A stretch of 64,000 nucleotides of DNA, taken from NCBI GenBank assembly GCA_016521575.1, contig JAEKDP010000004.1, positions 186,001 to 250,000 on the forward strand, given 5' to 3'. The notes beneath the pieces were generated by a model. The model saw nothing but the letters and a program-made list of their open reading frames with translations. It was not told where the DNA came from and searched no databases. The position numbers were made by a program, and so were the translations under genes. The first letter of the stretch is position 1. Each line of letters opens with the position of its first letter. The DNA is from Rhodobacteraceae bacterium F11138 (lineage in GTDB: Bacteria > Pseudomonadota > Alphaproteobacteria > Rhodobacterales > Rhodobacteraceae). This document shows, piece by piece, positions 1 through 7,745 of this stretch.

Positions 1-29
1 CAATGATTGGGCTGCTTTTTCGGCATTGT

Positions 30-200
30 TCAAGATTGCGTAGAATACTCCTCTGCTTGGTTCGGCGTCACGTATCCGATGGTGCTGTGCAGGCGCGTCT
101 TGTTGTACCAGCCGACCCATTCGAGGGTTTACCATTCGAGTTGACCAACGGATTCCCACGGGCCGGAGAACGTGATGGCCTCGGTCTTGAACATGCCTGA
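30..200 (-). pseudogene. IS3-family transposase (OrfB) C-terminal remnant
   Basis: Read on the minus strand this encodes the end of an IS3-family DDE transposase: GMFKTE, GPWES, then an in-frame stop at 129-131, then WVGWYNKTRLHSTIGYVTPN and the terminal STQS. The N-terminal two thirds, including the DD of the catalytic triad, is absent. The Y/F-N-x-x-R-x-H block is the classic IS3 OrfB tail. The sequence to its right (201-362) stays open on the minus strand but does not look like transposase, so the remnant ends near 200. It sits outside the tRNA-Thr element, on its left flank. Confidence 0.8.
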
Positions 201-550
201 CGTCAGCACCCACCTGTGAACGTGACGCGGGGCTACCTCCCGCGCAACGGTCATCCAGAAATGGCGCAAGTCTCCCGGCTTCGTCAGAGGCAGTTTGTCC
301 AGCACATCCAAGTGCTCCTCCTTGCGCTGCGCAGGACGCGCGACGGGAACACCCATTCGCAATCATCATAGCGAATTTCGTGAAGGCGTTTATACAACCT
401 GACCACATCGTCCGCTAGTCCTTGTAATCGCCTTCGCGTTACAAGGTTCATGTTATGTTCTAACCGCACTCAAACCCAACCACAGATTGCGCAAGCACCT
501 CATTTCATTGAGGTAATTGCTTTGGAATTCGGTGTTTAGCTGGTGTTTTA
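201..550. other. left flank without a recognised gene
   Basis: This stretch between the IS3 remnant and the tRNA-Thr repeat has short open minus-strand frames (for instance one beginning MNLVTRRRLQGLADD near 451) that break after about 35 codons. They may be the front of a decayed gene, but no family could be recognised. I see no RNA gene or clear repeat here. Confidence 0.4.
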
Positions 551-600
551 ATGGTGCCCCCACACGGACTCGAACCGCGGACCTACTGATTACAAATCAG
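551..600 (-). repeat. attL: 50-bp copy of tRNA-Thr 3' half
   Basis: These 50 bases are identical to 14693-14742, which covers the anticodon arm 3' side, variable loop, T arm, acceptor 3' strand and CCA of tRNA-Thr, plus one base beyond it. The identity stops abruptly at 601, where the 5' half of the tRNA is missing. This is the expected far-end attachment site of an element integrated at a tRNA 3' end. Confidence 0.95.
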
Positions 601-666
601 CCACCAAGATTTATTCAACAAGTCCAGCTTGGTGCGGTTTCATAGCAAAAACAATATTTTACCACC

Positions 667-749
667 TTTTTCAAACGATAATCAGTTGGTTGATTATCCA
701 TGTTGATCCGTCTAAGTGTTGCGTAGCGTTTGAAAATACGTTTGAAAAA
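667..749. promoter_or_regulatory. candidate integrase arm-type sites
   Basis: Between the attachment repeat and the integrase start there are three copies of CGTTTGAAAA: an inverted one at 667-677 and two direct ones at 727-736 and 739-749, the last two 12 bp apart. Short repeats in this position are typical arm-binding sites of tyrosine recombinases. The assignment is inferred from location and repetition only. Confidence 0.45.
678..697. promoter_or_regulatory. perfect 7-bp inverted repeat upstream of int
   Basis: ATAATCA and TGATTAT flank a 6-base spacer (GTTGGT). It lies among the candidate arm sites, about 70 bp before the integrase start. It could be an operator or excisionase site. A transcription terminator is less likely because no T-run follows. 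Confidence 0.4.
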
Positions 750-765
750 GAGACGGAGATTGCCC

Positions 766-1992
766 ATGACGACCGCCATCAACCTCGACAGTGTGCCCAA
801 GGTTCGCAACGCCGCGAAGAACAAGCCAGACAAGGGCACGATTTGGTACTCCCATGACGGCGACAAATACCCGTGCCTCTACCTCGGCGTCGGCAAACGT
901 GCTGCCACGTGGTATTTCAAAGGACGTTTAAACGGGCGATCACAGCAAAAGGCGCTCAAGGCGACCTTCCCCGAAACGACCGCCGCACAGGCATTCGAAA
1001 AGATTGCAACTCTGACTGAGTATCACACAGGCGTCGCATCCTCGGACATCCGCACGGTTAGGGACGCTTGGGAACATCACTGCACCACGCGACAGTCGGA
1101 AGGCAAAATGTCGGACAGGCACAGAAGTGACATGACGACGAAGCTCGACCGATGGGTGCCCGAGATCATGGACGCATCGCCAACCGACGTTTCAACGATC
1201 ATGATCCAAAGCGCGGTCAACGCCATCGACACGGGGCGTGGAGACAACTCTGCTGCCACCAAGCGACATGTCCGCGTGGCGTTGTCGTCAGCGTTCAAAC
1301 GCCTACCCGGCAAAAACCCGGTTGAGAACGTGACTGTCCCCGACGCGAATGAACAGCCACCGATTTGGTATGACCTCTGCGACGACAACCGCGATCTCGA
1401 ACGAGAAGACCTTTCGACCGTTTGGGGCGCGATATGGGAGAAACGGCAGCAGAATGTGATTATGGGAACGGCGTGGGTGGTCATGTTCTTCACAGGCATC
1501 CGCTCCGAAAACGTCTGCTCGCTTCGTTGGGAACGCGACGGCAAACATGGCTTCGTTGACCTGCAACGCCGCGAGCTTGTGTTCCCTAAATTGAAGTCAG
1601 GCATCCGCAACCATGTCATTCCTATTGGGGCAAGCGTTGCCGATGCATTGCAGGCGATACGCCTGACGGACAGCGATTGGGTCTTCCCCGCTTCATCCGC
1701 AACAGGATACGTTGGGGGCGGGCACGGCCTTGATACCCTCAAAGCCAAGATAGGCGAAAAACGCGTCCCTGTCATTCGGGCGAAAGACACGCGGAAGTTT
1801 TTCCAAGAGGCGTGCAACGAAGCTCTGTTGGGTGATCACATCATGCACTACCTGCGCGGAGACAAGTCATCCACGGGTGACGGAAAAATGCTCTCGAAGT
1901 ACACAACCCGCGTCGGCAAGAGCGCGCCCGACATGATTGAAACGGTATTCTTCGAACGCATTAAGGTAGAACCTGCTTTCGACATTGAATGA
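766..1992 (+). CDS. int: tyrosine recombinase/integrase
   Basis: This 408-residue protein would catalyse integration and excision of the element at tRNA-Thr. The N-terminal part holds a DNA-binding domain. The catalytic domain shows TGIRSENVCSLRW (first catalytic Arg, around residue 250), KLKSG (Lys hairpin), KDTRKFF (second Arg; the usual His of HxxR is Asp here), MHYLRG and the probable nucleophile Tyr in SKYTT near residue 385. The start at 766 follows a CGGAGA ribosome site; an upstream in-frame ATG at 730 is less good because it lies in the repeat region. It is adjacent to attL, as expected for an element-borne integrase. The Asp for His change and the spaced-out C-terminus make it a divergent family member. 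Confidence 0.9.
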   Translation: MTTAINLDSVPKVRNAAKNKPDKGTIWYSHDGDKYPCLYLGVGKRAATWYFKGRLNGRSQQKALKATFPETTAAQAFEKIATLTEYHTGVASSDIRTVRDAWEHHCTTRQSEGKMSDRHRSDMTTKLDRWVPEIMDASPTDVSTIMIQSAVNAIDTGRGDNSAATKRHVRVALSSAFKRLPGKNPVENVTVPDANEQPPIWYDLCDDNRDLEREDLSTVWGAIWEKRQQNVIMGTAWVVMFFTGIRSENVCSLRWERDGKHGFVDLQRRELVFPKLKSGIRNHVIPIGASVADALQAIRLTDSDWVFPASSATGYVGGGHGLDTLKAKIGEKRVPVIRAKDTRKFFQEACNEALLGDHIMHYLRGDKSSTGDGKMLSKYTTRVGKSAPDMIETVFFERIKVEPAFDIE

Positions 1993-2178
1993 AAATTTGC
2001 CCTACACTACATTGGAGTTGCACTAAATGCCCGCCGTGAGGCGCGCGCCATGATGGCAGTGCACAGCATTTCCAAGTACGCGGCGACGCGATGCGGCTTG
2101 GTTGTATGAAGCTCGTTCCGTCGCACAGCAACAGAGAGCGTCTGTCTGATTGAAGGCATGACGAAAGGATCTGTTGAT

Positions 2179-2430
2179 ATGGATTCAGCCAACCTATTGC
2201 GCACGCTCGAAAAGCGCATCGAACAACTCGAGCAGAAGACCCAACTCCCAAAGCTCATGACACCCAAACAAGTTTGCGACTTCGTTGGCATTTCGGAATC
2301 GAAATTCTACGAGTGGAAACGTGACGGCGATGTGCCGCCTGCGATCTATTGGAGTGAGCGCACCGTTCGCTATGACCGCGACGACGTGATGGCATGGGCG
2401 CAAGAGCACAAAGTAGGAGGGGCAGTTTGA
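2179..2430 (+). CDS. AlpA/MerR-like helix-turn-helix protein
   Basis: This 83-residue protein has an N-terminal heptad-like stretch (LEKRIEQLEQK) followed by an AlpA/excisionase-type winged helix: LMTPKQVCDFVGISESKFY, then EWKRDGDVPPAIYW and RYDRDDVMAW. AlpA proteins act as transcription activators of int or as directionality factors in P4-like satellites and PICIs. The ATG at 2179 has an AAAGGA site 9 bases upstream; an in-frame ATG at 2158 is possible but lacks one. Its place just after the integrase supports a role in element control. Its stop overlaps the next reading frame. Confidence 0.8.
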   Translation: MDSANLLRTLEKRIEQLEQKTQLPKLMTPKQVCDFVGISESKFYEWKRDGDVPPAIYWSERTVRYDRDDVMAWAQEHKVGGAV

Positions 2431-2861
2431 GCCTGCCCCTCACTGATTGCGTTTCGGGTACGATCCGGGGTTATCCATCGGTGTCGCTGCTGATCATTGA
2501 CGAGTGTGCCTTTTTGCAAGGCGAAAACGCAGGCGAAGACCTGATCTCAGGCGTCCTACCCATGCTGACCAAAGACGGGCAGGTGTTTTTCAGCAGCACG
2601 CCCGCAGGCAAGAACAATTACTTCGCGCGGTTGTTCCTCGACGCCAAACCCGGCGACGGCATCCACCGCATTGTCGTGCGTGGCACGGACATTCCGAGGC
2701 TGGCCGAAAAGGTCGAACGGATGCGCCGAACGCTCTCTGCAACGAAATTCCGCCAAGAAATCGAAGTCGAAATGCTGGCCGATGGTCAGGCGTATTTCGA
2801 CCTTTCCATCATCGAACAAGCGACAAGCAAAACGGAGGTTGCGATATGTCCGAAACTCTGA
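2427..2861 (+). pseudogene. terminase large subunit, ATPase half, lacking Walker A
   Basis: The frame begins with TTG at 2427 right behind a strong AGGAGGGG and overlaps the stop of the HTH gene. It encodes 144 residues starting inside a terminase ATPase: SVSLLIIDECAFLQGE is the Walker B plus catalytic Glu, and FFSSTPAGKNNYFARLF is the coupling motif. The region that should carry Walker A (roughly the first 150-200 residues of a TerL) is gone, so ATP-driven packaging is not expected. It ends 16 bases inside the next gene, which carries the nuclease half. Either a deletion joined the HTH gene to a broken terminase, or a mini-protein was kept; the good ribosome site leaves the second open. Confidence 0.75.
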
Positions 2862-3583
2862 ACTACGAACCCGAATTGAACCTCGTCTATCTGCCCGACG
2901 GCGAGGTGGTGAACGAGACCAACCAAGACCCCGCAATCCCGCGCATCTCGGGCTACCAACGCTATTGGGTGGCCGCTGACCTCGGGCAGGCAAATGACTT
3001 CTCGGCGGTTGTCGTGATCAAGGACCAAGCGTTGCCCATTGTGGACGACGGCAAGATCATCGTCGGACCTAGAGAACGCACCGTAATCTACGCTGACCGC
3101 TTCCGTGGCGTGTCCTATGTCGATGTGGTGGATCACCTCGTGCGCCTGCGCAACGCTCCGCCGTTCGGCGGGAAATCAGAGCTTGCCATCGACGGCACGT
3201 CCATCGGGCGCGTGGTTTCGGACATGCTTTGGGACCAAGGCGTCGATCACAAGGCGGTGCAGATGACGGGCGGGCAGGATTGGTCGAAGAAGGGGTCGCG
3301 GTATGTGAACGCGGGCAAAACCTTCATGATCGAAAACCTTGCTGTGTTGTTCGCGCAATCGGACCTAAAGTTCGCTCCCGACTGCCCACTTCGTTCCGAA
3401 ATTGAGGCGGATTTGGCGAGCTTTGCCACCACGACAACGGCGGCGGGCAACCAGATCATCAGTCAAAGCCGCAGCGCAGGCGGCCACGGCGACTTGGGCA
3501 TCGCGTTGATCCTCGGCGGGTTCGCCTCACAATACCTGCAAGCGGGCCTCGCTGTGCAGCAGACCCTGCGCGGTTGGTGGTGA
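2846..3583 (+). CDS. terminase large subunit, nuclease half
   Basis: This 245-residue protein looks like the RNase H-like nuclease domain of a phage large terminase: YWVAADLGQANDFSAVVVI carries the first acidic residue of a D-x-G core, ELAIDGTSIG the second, and GGHGDLGIALILGGFAS a third near the C-terminus. It has its own start (ATG 2846) with GGAGG eight bases upstream and overlaps the ATPase-half frame by 16 bases. A complete TerL has both domains in one chain of about 450-600 residues. On its own it could still cut DNA but could not translocate it. It may be a decay product or a stand-alone nuclease. Confidence 0.7.
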   Translation: MSETLNYEPELNLVYLPDGEVVNETNQDPAIPRISGYQRYWVAADLGQANDFSAVVVIKDQALPIVDDGKIIVGPRERTVIYADRFRGVSYVDVVDHLVRLRNAPPFGGKSELAIDGTSIGRVVSDMLWDQGVDHKAVQMTGGQDWSKKGSRYVNAGKTFMIENLAVLFAQSDLKFAPDCPLRSEIEADLASFATTTTAAGNQIISQSRSAGGHGDLGIALILGGFASQYLQAGLAVQQTLRGWW

Positions 3584-3644
3584 ACGCGTCTCTCGTCGCA
3601 GATAACCGGCTATCGATCATCGTTGGGATGCCTCAAGGGCAAAC

Positions 3645-5930
3645 CTACCCCAAAGTTCGAGTGAAGTATTGGCTGTCTTCGTACTGCTTAAGGAAATCGG
3701 ACTGAAGTTTAGCAGATGCTTGCGCCAACAACACCTTGGCGCGGGAGTCATCGACCCCGTCATAGAGCTCTCTTGCACTGGCGATGATCTTTTTGAATGA
3801 ACGCTCGTCCATTCGGTTCCCAAGTTTCACCCCTAGAATTGTCGGAAAAATACTATCGTAACTGTCTTGGACTGATTTCTTGGACGGTAGTGCTGCTAGA
3901 AAATGAAGGATGAACTCTGGTCTCATCATATATCGCGAGCCTTGATCTGCGACGATGCGCCCAGTTGCAGATTGAACCCTCGTCTGTTGCGTCAACCACC
4001 AAGTTTTAAACCCATATGGATTGCCTCCACTTCGCTCACCATCTTCCTTGCGGCGTTGGTAGACACGCAGAACCATTGTAGCTGCGTTACGACAAAGTAT
4101 TTCTTCAGACGCGTCGTCTCTGTCGTTTTTATTGCGAACTTTCTGAATGTTAGCGGTTAGCTTGTCCAGATGTGCACGTTCGATTCCTGAAAGGAGAGTA
4201 GCCTCATCCTCAAATTCAAAACCATACTCATTCACTAAATACTCTCGCAGTTCATCACGTGAAGAAGGCCTTGCGATCTCAGAAATTGTTAAAAATTGAC
4301 CTAAGAAATTTGACCAACCATAGGGTTCTTTTCTTTTGGACGAACGTTCGATCTTTGCATAAAAAAATGCACGAATTAGAATCCTATCAATTTGACTGGC
4401 CAGTGTGGTGGTCATGAAGTTTTGAACTTCTTGATAATTATTGACAAACTCATAGTGGGTTGACCTAAAATGGTACCATACTTCGTCGAGCGTTTTGTCG
4501 GTCAAGACAACCTTTGAACCCGACCCTTTGAGTAGCTTCAGCGCGTTCTTGGTCATTTGATCTTCTTTCGGAAGCATTTGTTCCGAAAGCGCTCTCACGA
4601 TGAGGTCTGCCCCGACATAAAGGTTAAAGTTGGACGTCATGTTCCGGAAATACTCGACGACCCGAGGTTCGTTTTTTAGCATGAACAGCAGCACATACGT
4701 TCTGGACAGTTTTCTAAGATATCGCCGCTCTTCTTTGCTGCTGTTGTAGTAAGTGCCTCGCAAAATGCTAAGACAAACCTGTGCCACTACCCCGGCTTCC
4801 TTGCCAACTATGCCTTGGTCATGAATTGCAGAATCAATAATGTCGATCATAGACGGAAGATTGCTGTCGCTTCCCTCTTCGCTCTCAAGAAAAAGCGCTA
4901 TCTCCAAACCCTGAGCGTGATATGAACGGTGAATTACATCATGACATATGGCCACACATTTTTCGATTAGTGCCGAATTATCGGTTGCCAAGGAAGCATT
5001 TCCAGAAGCCCTGTTTCGGAACACTTCACTCACCTGAAGTTTCAGCGCTTCGTCTCCGACGTTTTCTTCGCGAATCTTCTTTCGAGTCTCATAGGGAAGG
5101 CAATATCCGTTTTCCTTTCGATGGAAGTTTACTTTGCGGCCGCCACTTCCCTTACTGACAAGATCATCTATTCTGTTTTTCAAGACTCCCCTGAAGTATG
5201 TTCGTGAAGACGGGAGCGCCTCAAGCACCCGGCTTTCGATTTCGTCAAGACTCAAAAATATTTTTTTGTCTGGGTCGGTTCCTTCCAATGCCCATAGTAT
5301 CAGACTGTCGGCTACCGACTCCAATAGTTCGCCTTTTCCTCGACGCCGATCTAGCTCCTGTCCTAGGAAGACACATAGCGATTTCGCAGGAAGGCCCTGC
5401 ATCGGCTGAACTGTATCTACAGCGCCCACGCCGTCCAAATAGGACGCTGCGCCAGCGACATAGGCCTTGTAGGACTGGAGCGCTCCCGGGCTTCCATTTA
5501 TTTGATGTTGAAAATAATGACCGTCACGAACAACAATTCGGCAGTTTAGTTCGTCACTTAGGTCTTCTTGTAGCTGGTCTATGAGTGTCAGCTTTTGGCT
5601 GGTAGCATAAATGAGGCTTTTGGGATCACGGCCAAATTCAATTAAACGCCTTACAGTCTTCCTGATCTTCGTTTTCGCATCCGCAGATACTGAAGCCTGC
5701 ATAAATTTTTGGGTTCCTTTGGCTTCGTAAACGCGGTCATCCAAAGCACCGTCCGCACCTCCGTCGTGAAACCCACCCATTGGAACGTAGTCAGCGCCCA
5801 TTGTTGCAGCAAAGAACCCTTGGGAAAAGTTTTCAAAATCGGCTCCACCAACTCGAGACAGGGCTATTTCAATTACTCTTGGATCAACGGTGTCCACACG
5901 ATGGCTCCTAGGAATGCTGCAAACTGCCAC
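3645..5930 (-). CDS. candidate defence protein with N-terminal PD-(D/E)xK-like nuclease
   Basis: This large protein (761 aa) has no clear family name. Residues about 25-90 read like an Mrr/PD-(D/E)xK restriction fold: GADFENF, GGFHDGGADG with Asp60, then VYEAKGTQ giving Glu69-x-Lys71, followed by a helix with QAS. The remaining 650 residues are mostly helical, with no Walker A loop and no transmembrane segment that I can see, so they are probably a sensor or scaffold. It is transcribed against the flanking phage-like genes and has a lower G+C content (many AT-rich codons), which suggests separate acquisition. By architecture and setting it is a plausible stand-alone antiphage nuclease, but this is inference. 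Confidence 0.6.
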   Translation of the reverse strand: MAVCSIPRSHRVDTVDPRVIEIALSRVGGADFENFSQGFFAATMGADYVPMGGFHDGGADGALDDRVYEAKGTQKFMQASVSADAKTKIRKTVRRLIEFGRDPKSLIYATSQKLTLIDQLQEDLSDELNCRIVVRDGHYFQHQINGSPGALQSYKAYVAGAASYLDGVGAVDTVQPMQGLPAKSLCVFLGQELDRRRGKGELLESVADSLILWALEGTDPDKKIFLSLDEIESRVLEALPSSRTYFRGVLKNRIDDLVSKGSGGRKVNFHRKENGYCLPYETRKKIREENVGDEALKLQVSEVFRNRASGNASLATDNSALIEKCVAICHDVIHRSYHAQGLEIALFLESEEGSDSNLPSMIDIIDSAIHDQGIVGKEAGVVAQVCLSILRGTYYNSSKEERRYLRKLSRTYVLLFMLKNEPRVVEYFRNMTSNFNLYVGADLIVRALSEQMLPKEDQMTKNALKLLKGSGSKVVLTDKTLDEVWYHFRSTHYEFVNNYQEVQNFMTTTLASQIDRILIRAFFYAKIERSSKRKEPYGWSNFLGQFLTISEIARPSSRDELREYLVNEYGFEFEDEATLLSGIERAHLDKLTANIQKVRNKNDRDDASEEILCRNAATMVLRVYQRRKEDGERSGGNPYGFKTWWLTQQTRVQSATGRIVADQGSRYMMRPEFILHFLAALPSKKSVQDSYDSIFPTILGVKLGNRMDERSFKKIIASARELYDGVDDSRAKVLLAQASAKLQSDFLKQYEDSQYFTRTLG

Positions 5931-6089
5931 TTAGTGCACCATATATAGTGATCTACCGCAAGCGCATGTAGTTGCTGACTATGCAGAAATCGCTTGACGA
6001 ACTACTTTAATTGTCTTCCCGTTCCTAAATGCTGCGCGACCGGTTCAGGATCGCGCATCCTCCTCCTGACGAACAGCACGCGAGATTGC

Positions 6090-6419
6090 TCAACGCATGC
6101 CAATTGGCCGCGCGGCGAGATATTGAATTGCGGCGTCGCTGTTGCCACGCCCTGCTATCACGCTGGCAACACGACGCAGGTTCCGCTGTGTCACTATCGC
6201 ACGACTTCTGGCCCGATCAGGCGCTTCGGGCACAGTCGAATGCTCATAAACGTGGTAGAACCGGGTCTCGTCCTCAAGCCGCATCTTTGAGAGTAAAGGC
6301 TTGATCTGGGAGTAGAACAGGATCGTCTCACTTTGTTGATCGGGGTGCTCAGAGAACAGTTTCCAAAGATCGGTTTCCTCAAGAATACCGTCTACTGTGT
6401 CCCATTCAATCTTGTTCAC
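6090..6419 (-). CDS. hypothetical protein, last gene of a three-gene operon
   Basis: This 109-residue protein begins MNKIEWDTVDGILEETDLW and has a basic C-terminal third (SRAIVTQRNLRRVASVIAGR). No family was recognised. Its start overlaps the stop of the preceding gene by 4 bases (ATGA at 6416-6419), so translation is coupled. It has no signal peptide or membrane segment. Confidence 0.65.
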   Translation of the reverse strand: MNKIEWDTVDGILEETDLWKLFSEHPDQQSETILFYSQIKPLLSKMRLEDETRFYHVYEHSTVPEAPDRARSRAIVTQRNLRRVASVIAGRGNSDAAIQYLAARPIGMR

Positions 6420-7048
6420 GGCGAAGCCCTCGGGTTGGCGGGCACGGCCATCAAGCGTAACGGTCTGGCGCGCTCCAAGAAGTCTGTCCGATATGTCTCG
6501 AACGCCTGCCGCACTCGCTCAATGATACGGGAGCGGGTTTCTTCTTTCGACGGGCGCTTGGCGGCGACAACTGCACGGCGGCGTTTGATCGTGACATAGA
6601 CGAACTCTTCGTCCGCCGTCGTTTCGGCAATATCCCATCGGTCGGGCAGTTTGTCTGACAAATCCGCTTTCGCGTCGTCAATCTCTTCTGCTCTGATTGG
6701 CTCATCGGCCTTCCGCAGTGAGGCTTGTTCTTTAGCGACCATCGCATCGCAAGTAGGGAGCAGCACTTCGGCGATCTCGCCCGTTTCCTCGAACGTCCTC
6801 ACCGCCTGTTCGATTTCCTCTTTGTCCGCACGCAAAGACACCAGTTTCCTGCGCACCTCAACGAGTTGCGACAATAGCTTCCGACGCAGGAGTTCGGCCT
6901 CCCTGATTTCCCCATCCACCTCGGAGATCGTGGTCGAGAAAAGCCCGTCGTAGGTCGGGTTGTGCTCACCCGCGAGCAGGCGTTGCATCTGCTTGACGGG
7001 TGCATCTCCGTCAGGATGGCGGAAAAATCCGTCACGAATCTCAGTCAT
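6416..7048 (-). CDS. hypothetical coiled-coil protein
   Basis: This protein has 210 residues. Residues about 45-105 form a strong charged heptad pattern (EVDGEIREAELLRRKLLSQL and following), so a coiled coil is likely. The C-terminal part is basic (IKRRRAVVAAKRPSKEETRS). No catalytic motif is visible. It overlaps the upstream gene by 8 bases and the downstream gene by 4, which marks a tight operon. It may be a structural or DNA-associated partner of the neighbouring 234-aa protein. Confidence 0.65.
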   Translation of the reverse strand: MTEIRDGFFRHPDGDAPVKQMQRLLAGEHNPTYDGLFSTTISEVDGEIREAELLRRKLLSQLVEVRRKLVSLRADKEEIEQAVRTFEETGEIAEVLLPTCDAMVAKEQASLRKADEPIRAEEIDDAKADLSDKLPDRWDIAETTADEEFVYVTIKRRRAVVAAKRPSKEETRSRIIERVRQAFETYRTDFLERARPLRLMAVPANPRASP

Positions 7049-7745
7049 CGAACGCCCCGAAATCTGGAGTGTCGGAAGTCGCCGTGCGCTCGATCAGCAA
7101 TCCTCGGCCATGCGCATGGCAGAAGCAAACGGGTGAGGCTGTGAAGTCGATTTCATCCGCGACGCGGATCATGTCGAGGAAGGCTTTTCGGTCAAACCGC
7201 ATGATGCGGGTAGCGTTGGTCGGGAAAGGGTCGCTGCTTTCGAGGGTCCAATTCTTGCCATTACTGCTCGCGCGTGAAGCTATCGCCTGTCCATCAATGA
7301 AAATGTCGGGGGCCAAATTCTTGTCGTTGATCAGTTTTCGAATGTAGCGACGTGTTTCGTCTATGAGTTCGGTCCCTTGATCAAAGCACCAGAAGCGGTT
7401 GAAAGCATCGTCCGCTGCCCGTTGATACCCATCCCCCGGCAGAAGATCGTGCATAGGTCTTACATGGTACACTTGGCCGTCGCACCAGCGAAAGCACATC
7501 TCAACACCGTCCAGGAACACCTCGCTTGGTGGAGCCTGAAACGCCTCAAGCGTTCGTATCGTCTTAGAGTTGAACCACCAGTTTGGGAGTTCTAAGTCTC
7601 CGGGATCGTACTCAACGATCAGTTTGTTGGTCAGCGCGTAGAGCTTGCCGTTGAGCAAGTGAACTTGCGTGTCGAGCCATTGACCCTTTGCCAACAACAG
7701 TGGCCGCAAGAAGGTGAGACCGCTCACAAAGTCCGGTGGCAGCAC
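7041..7745 (-). CDS. hypothetical protein, first gene of the operon
   Basis: This 234-residue protein starts at GTG 7745, with AAGGG about 10 bases upstream. Blocks such as LLNGKLYALTNKLIVEYD and MIRVADEIDFTASPVCF resemble the repeated strand-loop-strand pattern of sliding clamps, but I cannot establish that. The frame stays open upstream of the GTG into the opposite-strand helicase gene, so the original start may have been lost at a junction. With the next two genes it forms a translationally coupled operon of unknown purpose. Confidence 0.55.
   Translation of the reverse strand: MLPPDFVSGLTFLRPLLLAKGQWLDTQVHLLNGKLYALTNKLIVEYDPGDLELPNWWFNSKTIRTLEAFQAPPSEVFLDGVEMCFRWCDGQVYHVRPMHDLLPGDGYQRAADDAFNRFWCFDQGTELIDETRRYIRKLINDKNLAPDIFIDGQAIASRASSNGKNWTLESSDPFPTNATRIMRFDRKAFLDMIRVADEIDFTASPVCFCHAHGRGLLIERTATSDTPDFGAFDD

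Noticed and set aside
551-600. possible tRNA gene
   Set aside because: Only the 3' half is present; it is an attachment-site copy of the tRNA-Thr at 14694-14769.
1077-1817. 246-codon open frame opposite to the integrase
   Set aside because: It is antisense to a clear recombinase and has no ribosome site or family motif; high G+C creates such shadows.
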